NCBI GenBank assembly: GCA_018242505.1
Contig: JAFEBU010000073.1
Location: 1 to 64,000, forward strand
Length of the DNA stretch: 64,000 nt
Direction: 5' to 3'
From: Pseudomonadota bacterium
GTDB taxonomy: Bacteria > Pseudomonadota > Alphaproteobacteria > Reyranellales > Reyranellaceae
Position numbers and translations under genes: made by a program. Positions 40,831 through 51,037 of this stretch are shown piece by piece (the stretch's first letter is position 1; each line of letters opens with the position of its first letter). The notes under the pieces were generated by a model. That model made no database searches. It saw only the letters and a program-made list of their open reading frames with translations, and was not told where the DNA came from.

Positions 40831-42651
40831 TCAACTGAGCACCGTTCCGGCGGCCGACGCCGCATCGTCGATCTGAAGGCGCACGCTCTCGCGGCCGTTG
40901 TAGCGGTCGACGCGCAAGGCGCCCGCAACATGCAGGATAGGCTTGGTGCGATCGAGCAATGCCGGCCCGAGCGGGGTCTGATTGGCGCGAAAGGCGATAG
41001 CGTCGATCCGCCCCTTCTCCTGGCCCACCAGCGTGCAGCGGACATGCCCCTCGCCGACCGGCTGGGCATAATCGACGCGCACTCCGGTCAAGGCGAAGCG
41101 CGGCAATGCGTTGCCGGCGCCGAACGGGCCCGCGCGTTCGATCATGGTGACGAGCTCCTGGGTCGCCGCCCGCGGCGTCAGGGCCGCATCGATGCCGAGT
41201 TCGCGAACCACGGGAGCTGCGCCCAACTGGGGTGCCACACGCTCGTCGAGGAAGGCCGCGAGGGCCGGCAGCCGGTCGCGTGCAACCGTGAGGCCAGCCG
41301 CCATGGCATGGCCGCCGCCATTGATCAGCAAGCCCGATTGGCGTGCGGCGATCACCGCGGCGCCGAGATCGACACCGCGCACCGAGCGCCCGGACCCCTT
41401 GCCAACATCGCCGTCCATACCGATCACGAAGACCGGCCGGCCATAGCGCTCCACAAGCCGGCTGGCCACGATGCCGATCACGCCGACATGCCAGCCGTCG
41501 CTCTCCACCAGCAATGCCGACGGCAATCCCTGACGCTCGGGACCATAGGTTCGCTCGATATGCTGGATCGCCTGATCCAGGACCTCGCGCTCGATCGCCC
41601 TGCGCTCGGCATTGAACTCGTCGAGCCGCAAGGCCAATGCGCCGACCTCGTGCGGATCGTCGCTCGCCAGCAGGCGTGCGCCGAGATCCGCCTGGCCGAC
41701 GCGACCGCCCGCATTGACCCGCGGCCCGAGAAGAAAGCCGAGATGGTAGGCGCCCGGCGGCTCGCGCAGGCGCGCAACGTCGGCAAGGGCGGCAAGGCCC
41801 GCATTGCCCCGCTCCGCCATCACCCGCAGTCCCTGGCGTACCAGCGCCCGATTGATGCCGGTCAACGGCACCACATCGGCCACCGTTCCCAATGCCACGA
41901 GGTCGAGCCAGCGGCGCAGATCCGGCTCAGGCCGCGAATCGCAGTACCAACCGATGCCGCGCAGCGCCCGGTTCACGCCGACCGCCAACAGGAAAGCCAC
42001 GCCGACGGCGGCAAGCTGCTTGTGCGGGCTCCCCTCGTCGAGGCGATTGGGATCGACGACGGCGATCGCGGGCGGCAAGGCGATCTCGGCCTGATGGTGA
42101 TCGATCACGATCACATCGAGGCCGGCGCGCCGGGCCTCGGCCAGCGGCTCATGGGCCGTCACGCCGCAGTCGACGGTGATGACGACCGCCGCCCCCTGCC
42201 CCTTGAGCTCGAGCAATGCTGCCGTATTGGGCCCGTAGCCTTCCTTGCGGCGGTCGGGAATGTAGACGCCGGCATCGGCGCCGGCGCTGCGCAGGAAGCG
42301 CAGCAACAGAGCCGAAGACGTCGCGCCGTCCACGTCATAATCGCCGAAGACGACAATCCGTTCGCCGGCCTGGACCGCCTTCACGACCCTGGCGATAGCG
42401 GCATCCATATCCTTGAGATGCGATGGGTCGGGCAGGAACTTGCGCAAGGTCGGCTCGAGGAAGTCAGGCACGCTCTCGAGGTCGACCTCGCGGGCCGCCA
42501 GCAGCCGGCAGATTGCCTCGGGCAGACCGTGGCGCTGAGCGATCGCCCTCGCCATACGCTCGTTCGACAGTCGTTCGGCCCAGCGTCGGCCGGTCAGCGA
42601 TCGTTCGACGCCGAGGAAGGCGGCGCGGGCGGCACGGACTTCGGAAGACAT
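40831..42651 (-). CDS. recJ: Single-stranded-DNA-specific exonuclease RecJ
   Basis: A 606-residue 5'-3' exonuclease acting in recombination and mismatch repair. The DHH phosphoesterase motifs are visible: VVFGDYDVDGATSSALLLRF, YIPDRRKEGYG, VITVDCGVTAHEP and VIVIDHHQAEIALP. The DHHA1 domain has GGGHAMAAGLTV, and the oligonucleotide-binding tail ends near VRLQIDDA. The start at 42651 (MSSEVRAARA) was chosen by family length; the frame also extends upstream to 42696. It belongs to a minus-strand housekeeping run after glpX and hom. Confidence 0.95.
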   Translation of the reverse strand: MSSEVRAARAAFLGVERSLTGRRWAERLSNERMARAIAQRHGLPEAICRLLAAREVDLESVPDFLEPTLRKFLPDPSHLKDMDAAIARVVKAVQAGERIVVFGDYDVDGATSSALLLRFLRSAGADAGVYIPDRRKEGYGPNTAALLELKGQGAAVVITVDCGVTAHEPLAEARRAGLDVIVIDHHQAEIALPPAIAVVDPNRLDEGSPHKQLAAVGVAFLLAVGVNRALRGIGWYCDSRPEPDLRRWLDLVALGTVADVVPLTGINRALVRQGLRVMAERGNAGLAALADVARLREPPGAYHLGFLLGPRVNAGGRVGQADLGARLLASDDPHEVGALALRLDEFNAERRAIEREVLDQAIQHIERTYGPERQGLPSALLVESDGWHVGVIGIVASRLVERYGRPVFVIGMDGDVGKGSGRSVRGVDLGAAVIAARQSGLLINGGGHAMAAGLTVARDRLPALAAFLDERVAPQLGAAPVVRELGIDAALTPRAATQELVTMIERAGPFGAGNALPRFALTGVRVDYAQPVGEGHVRCTLVGQEKGRIDAIAFRANQTPLGPALLDRTKPILHVAGALRVDRYNGRESVRLQIDDAASAAGTVLS

Positions 42652-42735
42652 GCCGGCAATGTACCGGCTGGACGCGGACACGCCACTCCAGCCCACTCAC
42701 GGGGCTGTGGGCAACGCGATCAGCCACGCCGTCGA

Positions 42736-43245
42736 CTACCACTTCCATTTGAACGGCCAGAGACGCAGCACGGCGATATTGATGCGCTCGGCCCGCACAC
42801 CACTGATCTGCAAGGTGAGCGGTGCGCTCTTGACCTCGACCTGCACGCTATCGCGCGTCCCCGGGCAATTCACGGCTCGATCCGCCTCAAGGATCGTCAG
42901 GCGCTTGTTCTCCTGGATCGCGTCGATCCACCCTGCCTCCGACAGCACGATCCGGTAACGGCCAGCCGAAATGTATTCCAGCGTGACGATCCCGCCATTG
43001 CCGCTGTCGCTGCCACGCGCCGGCGCGACGGGGTAGATCACATCCGCGACCGGTCGCAGCTTGAGCGCGAAAACACCTTCCTTGGGCAGGGATTGGGCGC
43101 TGTCGACCGGAGGAACATAGGCGGAGAACGGGTCAGGGTTGCGAGCTTCCGCATACGGTAAAAGTCCGCATACATCCTGCGCCGCGGCCGATGCAGCCAG
43201 CGACGACAAGACGGCGACAAACAAGGCGCTCCCTGCTTTCCTCAT
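42736..43245 (-). CDS. Exported protein of unknown function
   Basis: A protein of about 169 residues with a signal peptide (MRKAGSALFVAVLSSLAASA, cleavage near AAAQ), then a region rich in Pro and Asp and a beta-rich domain containing GGIVTLEYISAGRYRIVLSE, IDAIQENKRLTILEAD and LTLQISGVRAERINIAVLRL. Two cysteines (DVCGLLP, AVNCPGT) may form a disulfide. No family was recognised. The start is uncertain: ATG 43245 lies right after a GC hairpin without a ribosome-binding site, and a TTG at 43272 is in frame. It lies between recJ and glpX on the same strand. Confidence 0.6.
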   Translation of the reverse strand: MRKAGSALFVAVLSSLAASAAAQDVCGLLPYAEARNPDPFSAYVPPVDSAQSLPKEGVFALKLRPVADVIYPVAPARGSDSGNGGIVTLEYISAGRYRIVLSEAGWIDAIQENKRLTILEADRAVNCPGTRDSVQVEVKSAPLTLQISGVRAERINIAVLRLWPFKWKW

Positions 43246-43263
43246 CCGGGCCGCAAGGCCCGG
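43246..43263 (-). terminator. GC hairpin after glpX
   Basis: CCGGGCC (43246-43252) and GGCCCGG (43257-43263) form a perfect 7-bp stem with a GCAA tetraloop, 37 bp past the glpX stop and immediately before the next start codon. No T-run follows, so it may instead control translation of the downstream gene. Confidence 0.4.
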
Positions 43264-43300
43264 CGCGTTCAAGGACGGGCCTGCGATCCGTAGAGAATGA

Positions 43301-44284
43301 CTATGCCCAGCTGGGCAGGCCAGTCTTTATCGAGAAATTGTGATGGGCTGAGATCCATCGCACGGTGCCGGTCTTGGAGCGCATGACAATGGAGTGGGTC
43401 TCCGCGCCGTTGCCGAAGCGACGCACGCCCTTCAGCATCGAGCCCGAGGTGACACCTGTGGCCGCGAACATCACGTCGCCCTTGGCCATGTCGGTCATCG
43501 AATACTTGCGGTTCAGATCCTTGATGCCCCATTTGCGGGCACGGCCCTTTTCGTCGTCGTTGCGGAACAGAAGCCGCCCCTGGATCTGCCCGCCGATGCA
43601 GCGCAGCGCTGCCGCCGCCAGCACGCCTTCCGGCGCACCACCCGAGCCCATGTAGATGCTGATGCCCGAATCGCCGGTCGAGGTTGCAATGACGCCGGAC
43701 ACGTCGCCATCGCCGATCAGCATGATGCGCGCACCGGCCTCGCGGACTTTCGCGATCAGTTCGGAGTGGCGCGGCCGATCGAGGATGCAGACCACGAGAT
43801 CCGAAACGTCGACCTTCTTGGCCTTGGCCAAATCCTTGAGATTGTCAGCCGGCGTCTTGTCGAGATCGACAATGCCGTTGGGCAGGCCGCCGCCGACGGC
43901 AATCTTGTCCATGTACACGTCGGGTGCGTTCAAGAAACCGCCATGCTCGGCCATTGCCATGACCGCGAGCGCATTGGGCAGACCCTTGGCGGTGATGGTC
44001 GTGCCTTCGAGCGGGTCCAGGGCGATATCGATCCTGGGGCCGCCGGCACCGACCTTCTCACCGATGAAGAGCATCGGCGCCTCGTCGCGCTCGCCCTCGC
44101 CGATCACCACGGTGCCGTCGATTGCCAGGGAATTCAGCGTGGTCCGCATCGCATCGACCGCCGCCTGGTCCGCCTTCTTCTCGTCTCCGCGTCCCATCAG
44201 CTTGGATGCCGCAAGAGCCGCCGCTTCGGTGACGCGCACCGCCTCCAGCGCCAGGTTGCGATCCATCTTGTCCGTATCCGCCAT
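43301..44284 (-). CDS. glpX: Class II fructose-1,6-bisphosphatase
   Basis: A 327-residue GlpX enzyme of gluconeogenesis that hydrolyses fructose 1,6-bisphosphate. Metal and substrate motifs are intact: DGTVVIGEGERDEAPMLFIG, DIALDPLEGTTITAKG, VVCILDRPRHSELI, IGDGDVSGVIAT and YMGSGGAPEGVLAAAALRCI. It follows the homoserine dehydrogenase gene by 34 bp. The order aminotransferase-hom-glpX-(x)-recJ is a conserved alphaproteobacterial arrangement. Confidence 0.96.
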   Translation of the reverse strand: MADTDKMDRNLALEAVRVTEAAALAASKLMGRGDEKKADQAAVDAMRTTLNSLAIDGTVVIGEGERDEAPMLFIGEKVGAGGPRIDIALDPLEGTTITAKGLPNALAVMAMAEHGGFLNAPDVYMDKIAVGGGLPNGIVDLDKTPADNLKDLAKAKKVDVSDLVVCILDRPRHSELIAKVREAGARIMLIGDGDVSGVIATSTGDSGISIYMGSGGAPEGVLAAAALRCIGGQIQGRLLFRNDDEKGRARKWGIKDLNRKYSMTDMAKGDVMFAATGVTSGSMLKGVRRFGNGAETHSIVMRSKTGTVRWISAHHNFSIKTGLPSWA

Positions 44285-44318
44285 CGTTTCCTCCGTCCGA
44301 TCTTCTGGAACGTCCCCG

Positions 44319-45611
44319 TCAGAATGCCTCTATCCTGATCAGGCACGGCTCTTCGGCCACCGCCCGCAATTGACCGATGCGCGCTGCCGCTCTTTGCATT
44401 GCTGCCTCCTCGGTCTCGTGCGTGGTCAGCACGACGGGCACCTCGCCCGATTGCGACCGCCCGCGCTGCAGCATCGATTCCACCGAAATACGTTCCTTTG
44501 CCAACACGCTCGAGAGCGCCGCGATCACGCCCGGCCGATCCTGCACCATGAGACGCATATAGTAAGCGCCGACATGGCGGCCCATGGGGGCGACTTTCTT
44601 GGCTGCGAGCCGCGCCGCCGGCACGACGAAGGCCGGCATGTCGCGGCCGCGCGCCACGTCGACCAGGTCGGCAACGACCGCTGAGGCGGTCGGTCCTTGC
44701 CCCGCACCGCGGCCCTGGAACATGGTGGTGCCCACGAAGTCGCCCTCGACGACCACGGCGTTGAACACGCCTTCGATATGGGCGATCGGCGCATCGAGCG
44801 AAACCATGCAGGGATGGACACGCTGCTCGATGCCGTATTTCGTCTCACGTGCAAGGCCGAGCAGCTTGATCCGGTAGCCCAGCTCCTCGGCGAACTGGAT
44901 GTCAGCCGAGGTAACTCGGCGGATGCCTTCGACGTACACCGCGTCGAAGTTGACCTGGCAGCCGAAGGCGGCGCCTGTCAGGACGCTGAGCTTGTGGGCG
45001 GCGTCGATGCCGTCGACATCGAAACTGGGGTCCGCCTCGGCGTAGCCGGCCGCCTGCGCCTCCGCCAGCACGACATCGAAGTCGCGTCCGGTCTCGCGCA
45101 TGGTCGTAAGGATATAGTTGCAGGTGCCGTTCAGGATGCCATAGAGCCGGCTGACACGATTGCCGGCCAAGCCTTCGCGCAGGGCCTTGATGATCGGGAT
45201 GCCGCCGGCAACGGCCGCCTCGAAGGCAAGGATCCGCCCCTTCTTCTCGGCGAGCGTCGCAAGCTCGGTGCCGTGCATGGCAAGGAGCGCCTTGTTGGCC
45301 GTGACGACATGCTTGCCTGACGCCAATGCCTTCCGCACAAGCTGCCGCGCGACTCCGCGCGAGCCACCGATCAGCTCGACCACCACATCGATATCGGGCG
45401 CCGTGGCGAGCGCCATCGGGTCCTTCTCCCAGCGCAGCCGCGAAAGATCGATGTCGCGTTTCTTGGTCCGGCTGCGCGCGCTGGCGGCCACCAGCTTCAG
45501 CGGACGCCCGCCACGCAGGGCAAGAAGACGGTTGTGCTCGGCCAGCAGTTTCACGACGCCGGTACCCACCGTGCCGAGGCCGGCGATGCCGATTCTAAGA
45601 GGAGAATTCAT
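44319..45611 (-). CDS. hom: Homoserine dehydrogenase with ACT domain
   Basis: A 430-residue enzyme that reduces aspartate semialdehyde to homoserine (threonine/methionine pathway). It has the N-terminal NAD(P) fold GIAGLGTVGTGVVKLL, the VVVELIGGSRGVARQLVRKAL segment and VTANKALLAMHGTEL. The catalytic-domain pattern EAAVAGGIPIIKALREGLAG and LNGTCNYILTTM are present. A C-terminal ACT domain (YYMRLMVQDRPGVIAALSSV) suggests threonine feedback. It is 25 bp downstream of the aminotransferase gene, forming an amino-acid operon. Confidence 0.96.
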   Translation of the reverse strand: MNSPLRIGIAGLGTVGTGVVKLLAEHNRLLALRGGRPLKLVAASARSRTKKRDIDLSRLRWEKDPMALATAPDIDVVVELIGGSRGVARQLVRKALASGKHVVTANKALLAMHGTELATLAEKKGRILAFEAAVAGGIPIIKALREGLAGNRVSRLYGILNGTCNYILTTMRETGRDFDVVLAEAQAAGYAEADPSFDVDGIDAAHKLSVLTGAAFGCQVNFDAVYVEGIRRVTSADIQFAEELGYRIKLLGLARETKYGIEQRVHPCMVSLDAPIAHIEGVFNAVVVEGDFVGTTMFQGRGAGQGPTASAVVADLVDVARGRDMPAFVVPAARLAAKKVAPMGRHVGAYYMRLMVQDRPGVIAALSSVLAKERISVESMLQRGRSQSGEVPVVLTTHETEEAAMQRAAARIGQLRAVAEEPCLIRIEAF

Positions 45612-45636
45612 GGTTGCCTGACAGAACGGAGACGGA

Positions 45637-46893
<1,257 letters not shown>

Positions 46894-46939
46894 TGGTTCT
46901 TCCTTGTACGCTCAGGAGGCGACGGTCAGGCCGGTCACA

Positions 46940-47506
46940 TCAGGTCCCGGGCGGCTTGGCCGCCGGTGCGGCCGACGGCGGAGCGGCCGGCACCGTAGTA
47001 TCGGTCGGTGCCGTGTCGGTCGGCGGTGGCACGGGTGTGCCACTCAAGGGCGCACGAGCCGGCGCCACAGGTTGCGTCGGCAGCCCGCCAGATGTGTCGC
47101 CAGACGTGGTCGCCTGCTTGCCTGCCGCTTTGTCGTCGGCCTCTTTCTCTACCTTCTCGGCTTTCTCGCGCGCCTCGCGCTCCTGGGCGTCGCGGTCCGC
47201 CTCTTCCTTGTCCTGCTTTTCGAGCTGCGCCTTCTGACCGCCGCTCTCCTTGACGATCGAGCCGAGTTGCGGCGTGTCGTGCATGCTGTCGACCGGAGCG
47301 ATCGGAGGATCATATTGCTGGCCGGCAGGCGGCGGCGGCAGGCTGGCGCTCACCGGCACGTCACGTTCGGCGCCCGGGCGCAACTTTCCCATATCGGCCG
47401 GTGTGCTGCCGCCGAACCAGTCACAGGCGGACAGAAGGGCAAGGGCCGATATGCCAACGGCGCCGCAGAGACAGCCTCTTCGGATCCTGTTTCTGAAACC
47501 CTGCAT
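46940..47506 (-). CDS. Lipoprotein with charged helical and proline-rich regions
   Basis: A 188-residue protein with signal MQGFRNRIRRGCLCGAVG and lipobox LLSAC (Cys at about 27). The mature chain has a proline-rich segment, then a highly charged Lys/Glu coiled-coil-like stretch (EKQDKEEADRDAQEREAREK and EKVEKEADDKAAGK), and ends in a Pro/Ala/Thr tail. AGGTGAGG precedes the ATG. It lies 47 bp downstream of nothing in operon terms but just upstream of the aminotransferase gene on the same strand. Low-complexity composition prevents family assignment; an envelope spacer role is conceivable. Confidence 0.65.
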   Translation of the reverse strand: MQGFRNRIRRGCLCGAVGISALALLSACDWFGGSTPADMGKLRPGAERDVPVSASLPPPPAGQQYDPPIAPVDSMHDTPQLGSIVKESGGQKAQLEKQDKEEADRDAQEREAREKAEKVEKEADDKAAGKQATTSGDTSGGLPTQPVAPARAPLSGTPVPPPTDTAPTDTTVPAAPPSAAPAAKPPGT

Positions 47507-47696
47507 CGTCCTCACCTGCCGAACCCTGCTCTCGCCGCTTGACGAAGGTCGAGCGAAACTGACCCACCGGTTGCCGTGGCCCATCCAAAAGAAGAAGCTC
47601 TTGGCAGTTCGAGCCCGCCGGCACAAGCTATAGTATCGAGATGTCGGCAATGCCGCAAGAAAAGCGGCAAAATCAACGGCCTAGGAGAGGAAGCCC

Positions 47697-49523
47697 ATGT
47701 CGGACACCAGCGTACCTCCATCCCCGACAGGCACATTTCCCGGATTTTCCGACGCGGAAGCCGAGAAAATGCAGAAAGCTTTCAAAGATATCGGCGAGCG
47801 CAGCCAGCAATTGCTGAAGGACTTCGCCGAGCGTTATGCCGCCGAAGGTCCGCAGCCGGTCGATCCGCTGCACCTCACCCAGACGTTCATGGATTTCACG
47901 GCCAAGATGCTGGCCGACCCGAACAAGCTCGTGCAGGCGCAGGTCGAACTCTGGCAACAATATATGCGGCTGTGGCAGGTCACCGCCCAGCGCATGATGG
48001 GCCAGAAGGTCGAGCCTCTGGTCGAGCCGGCAAAGGGCGACAAACGCTTCAAAGATCCGGCGTGGAAAGACGAGGTGATCTTCGACTACCTCAAGCAATC
48101 CTATCTGCTGACGGCACGCTGGCTTCAAGGCACGATAACGGACGTCGACGGCGTCGACGACAAGACCGCGCAGAAGGTCGACTTCTATACACGGCAGTTC
48201 ATCGATGCGATGTCGCCGACCAACTTCGCGCTGACCAATCCGCAAGTCGTGAAAGCAACCGTCGAGAGCAAGGGAGAGAACCTGGTCAAGGGGCTGCAAA
48301 ATCTCCTGACCGATCTCGAGCGCGGCAAAGGCCGGCTGGCCATTCGGCAGACCGATATGAAGGCCTTCAAGGTGGGCGAGAACGTCGCCACCTCGCCTGG
48401 CAAGGTCGTCTACCAGAACGACGTGATGCAACTCATCCAGTACGCGCCGCGGACCGACGAGGTTTACGCGATGCCGCTTCTCATTGTGCCGCCCTGGATC
48501 AACAAGTTCTACATCCTCGACCTCAAGCCGGAGAACTCGTTCATCAAATGGGCCACCGAGCGGGGCTACACCGTGTTCGTGATCTCCTGGGTCAATCCTG
48601 ACGAGACCTTGAGCAAGCTCGTGTTCGAGGACTACATGAAAAAGGGTCCACTCGCCGCCCTCGATGCGATCGAGAAGGCGACGGGCGAGAGGAAGGTCTC
48701 CGCCATCGGTTACTGCATCGGCGGCACGTTGATGGCGACGACGCTCGCCTACATGGCGGCACGCGGCGACACCCGGATCGCCGCCTGCACCTTCTTCACG
48801 GCACAGGTCGACTTCACCGAGCCGGGCGAGCTCGGCATCTTCATCGACGAGGACCAGCTCGCCAGCCTCGAAGAGACGATGAGCAAGAAGGGCTATCTCG
48901 ACGGAGCCGAGATGGCGACCACCTTCAACATGCTGCGCGCCAACGACCTCATCTGGTCATTCGTCGTCAACAACTACCTGATGGGCAAGGACCCCTTCCC
49001 CTTCGATCTCCTGTACTGGAACGCCGACGCAACCCGCATGCCGGCTGCCATGCACAGCTACTATCTGCGCAACATGTACCAGAAGAACCTGCTGGCGAAG
49101 CCGGGCGGCCTGATCATCGACAATGTGCCGATCGATCTCGGCAAGATCACGATCCCGATCTATCTGCAGGCCGGCAAGGACGACCATATCGCTCCGGCCA
49201 AGTCGGTCTACAAGGCCACGCAGCTCTTCTCCGGGCCCGTGCGCTTCATGCTGGCAGGCTCCGGACACATCGCCGGCGTCGTCAATCCGCCGCAGGCCAA
49301 GAAGTATCAGCACTGGCTGAACGAGACGGCGATCAATCCGCCGACTCTGGAGGAATGGAAAGCCGGCGCCACGGAGTTTCCCGGCTCGTGGTGGAACGAC
49401 TGGGACAAGTGGTTGTCGGAGAAATCCGGCCCCAAGGTCCCTGCTCGCATCCCCGGGCATGGCAACCTGCCGGCGTTCGAGGACGCGCCGGGTTCCTATG
49501 TGAAGGTGCGCGTCATCGACTGA
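47697..49523 (+). CDS. phaC: Class I poly(3-hydroxyalkanoate) synthase
   Basis: A 608-residue PHA synthase. The catalytic Cys lies in the lipase-like box SAIGYCIGGTLMATTLAYM (about 340-358). The Asp is in LQAGKDDHIAPAKSVYK, and the general-base His is in MLAGSGHIAGVVNPP. YALLIVPPWINKFYILDLK-type strand patterns and KGYTVFVISWVNPDE-like segments are typical of class I. It polymerises 3-hydroxybutyryl-CoA into storage granules. AGGAGAGG precedes the ATG. It is divergent from the lipoprotein gene with 190 bp between starts, room for a promoter. No phaA, phaB or phasin gene is adjacent. Confidence 0.96.
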   Translation: MSDTSVPPSPTGTFPGFSDAEAEKMQKAFKDIGERSQQLLKDFAERYAAEGPQPVDPLHLTQTFMDFTAKMLADPNKLVQAQVELWQQYMRLWQVTAQRMMGQKVEPLVEPAKGDKRFKDPAWKDEVIFDYLKQSYLLTARWLQGTITDVDGVDDKTAQKVDFYTRQFIDAMSPTNFALTNPQVVKATVESKGENLVKGLQNLLTDLERGKGRLAIRQTDMKAFKVGENVATSPGKVVYQNDVMQLIQYAPRTDEVYAMPLLIVPPWINKFYILDLKPENSFIKWATERGYTVFVISWVNPDETLSKLVFEDYMKKGPLAALDAIEKATGERKVSAIGYCIGGTLMATTLAYMAARGDTRIAACTFFTAQVDFTEPGELGIFIDEDQLASLEETMSKKGYLDGAEMATTFNMLRANDLIWSFVVNNYLMGKDPFPFDLLYWNADATRMPAAMHSYYLRNMYQKNLLAKPGGLIIDNVPIDLGKITIPIYLQAGKDDHIAPAKSVYKATQLFSGPVRFMLAGSGHIAGVVNPPQAKKYQHWLNETAINPPTLEEWKAGATEFPGSWWNDWDKWLSEKSGPKVPARIPGHGNLPAFEDAPGSYVKVRVID

Positions 49524-49535
49524 GGCGCAGGCCGC

Positions 49536-50672
49536 CTAAGGTCGAACGGGCGGCTTCGACTGGGCTGCCTCATCATGAAGCACCTGGTCGACGATGAAGT
49601 CGGCCAGCTTCCGGTCAAAGGCGGCATTAGGGTGCCGATCGTATTCGCTCAGCACATAGTCCCGCCAATGGTCGTAGTACCCCTTGACGATCGACGTCAT
49701 CGGGATCACGTGAACGCCGCCCGCGGTCAGGCCGTTTGCGATCGTGTCGGTCTTTTCCTTGTCCACGCCATCCCACAGGATCACGTTGAAGACACTGCCC
49801 GGGAAGCGCTCCCGCGTGATCCGCGCCGACTGATTGATGACCCCGATCAGCAGCGGAACGTCCTCCGCTCTGGCCTTTTGCTCGCGACCGAAGAAATATT
49901 GCCAGATCCTCGATCCGGCAAGGAACCGGCCGAGCCAGCCGGTTTCCTCCGCTTCAGCCGACGGATCCGGGTCGTCAAAGTGCCCCTGCTGAACCACCGA
50001 TCCATCCGGGCGAAGCGCGAAACGCGGTCCATGCTTGTCCCAGTCGTCGAGACCGGCGACGCGTTCCGAGTGGTCGAGCAGACAGAGGTAGTAGAAATAC
50101 TTCGGCGTGCAGTGCACGATCTTCTCGACGCGGCCGGATTGGAGATTGGCCAGCATCTGGTGCGGGCCATAGCCGCTATAGCCAAAATTGTAGGTCTTGT
50201 AGCGCTTGGCGATTTTCTCGCTCACAAGGTAGGCGAAATTTTCGTTGTCCTCGAGGCCTTCGCCAAAAGTGAAGGAATCGCCGAAAAAGATCACGCATTC
50301 GTCGGCCGACGCGCTTGCTGGCGCTGTCACGCGCAGTCCGTTCCCGTCGACGGTATAGGTGACGTTGTAAATCACCGAATCGCCATACTGCTTCTTCGCT
50401 GTGACGCGGGCGTTGGCGTCAGGCACGTATCCAAGGATGTCGTCGCGATGCGTGAAACCCCAAACGATCGAGCCCGACAGTCGCGTGCCGTCACCGTAGC
50501 TTATCGAGTAGTTGCGATAGACCTCGAATGCACCCAAGGCGAGGATGACGGCTGCGAGGTTGATGGAGATTGCCGCCCACGCCTTGCGCCGCCGCAGGAT
50601 CCAACCTGCCACGCCGAGCGCGAGCACCAGGACAAAAAGTACAGCCGGGACAACCATCCATCCTCCGTCCAT
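49536..50672 (-). CDS. Membrane-anchored SGNH/GDSL-hydrolase-like protein
   Basis: A protein of about 378 residues. Two N-terminal helices (VVPAVLFVLVLALGVAGWIL and AISINLAAVILALGAFEVY) are followed by an extracytoplasmic SGNH-like domain: CVIFFGDSFTFGEGLEDNEN (GDS block), then NFGYSGYGPHQMLANL. A candidate C-terminal acid/base segment is near YDRHPNAAFDRKLADFI, matching the DxxH-type ending (DRHPN). Possible roles are deacetylation or acylation of surface glycans. ATG 50672 overlaps the queD stop as TGATG; ATG 50657 after GGAGG is the alternative. It is convergent with phaC. Confidence 0.72.
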   Translation of the reverse strand: MDGGWMVVPAVLFVLVLALGVAGWILRRRKAWAAISINLAAVILALGAFEVYRNYSISYGDGTRLSGSIVWGFTHRDDILGYVPDANARVTAKKQYGDSVIYNVTYTVDGNGLRVTAPASASADECVIFFGDSFTFGEGLEDNENFAYLVSEKIAKRYKTYNFGYSGYGPHQMLANLQSGRVEKIVHCTPKYFYYLCLLDHSERVAGLDDWDKHGPRFALRPDGSVVQQGHFDDPDPSAEAEETGWLGRFLAGSRIWQYFFGREQKARAEDVPLLIGVINQSARITRERFPGSVFNVILWDGVDKEKTDTIANGLTAGGVHVIPMTSIVKGYYDHWRDYVLSEYDRHPNAAFDRKLADFIVDQVLHDEAAQSKPPVRP

Positions 50673-51037
50673 CAGGGCTTGCCGCAATAGGTGACGGATT
50701 CTTCCTGGCTGTCGCGGAAGACCGTGACCTTGACCAGTCCCGCGGTTGAAGGTGCAAGGCTGCGCCAGATCCAGGCGGCGAGATTCTCCATCGTTGCCGG
50801 GCCGAGATCGGGCACGTCATCCAGCATGTGGTGGTCGAGCGAACCCCGCACCTCAGCGAGCACCCTCTCCAGCAACCCGAAGTCCATCACCATCCCGGTC
50901 CTGGGGTCAGGCTCGCCACGCAGCGTCACCTCGGCGCGATAGGAATGACCATGGATGCGGCGGCTCGACTCGGCATCGACGCTGCGCTCCAGCGTGTGCG
51001 CGGCGTCGAAGCGAAACGACTTGGTGAGTTCCCACAT
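50672..51037 (-). CDS. queD: 6-carboxytetrahydropterin synthase-like protein (QueD family)
   Basis: A 121-residue PTPS/QueD-fold protein. Zinc ligands are His14 (FDAAHTL) and His29/His31 (RRIHGHSYR). MDFGLLERVLAEVRGSLDHH and MENLAAWIWRSL match the family core. The cysteine that normally precedes the HGH motif by four residues and acts in catalysis is Ser25 here. It overlaps queE (TGATG), so it belongs to the queuosine/7-deazaguanine precursor pathway by context. With the Cys missing, the activity could be altered; this is discussed separately. Confidence 0.88.
   Translation of the reverse strand: MWELTKSFRFDAAHTLERSVDAESSRRIHGHSYRAEVTLRGEPDPRTGMVMDFGLLERVLAEVRGSLDHHMLDDVPDLGPATMENLAAWIWRSLAPSTAGLVKVTVFRDSQEESVTYCGKP

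Noticed and set aside
40750..43161. An 803-codon plus-strand frame opposite recJ and the exported protein
   Set aside because: It has no motifs and crosses two clear minus-strand genes and their gap.
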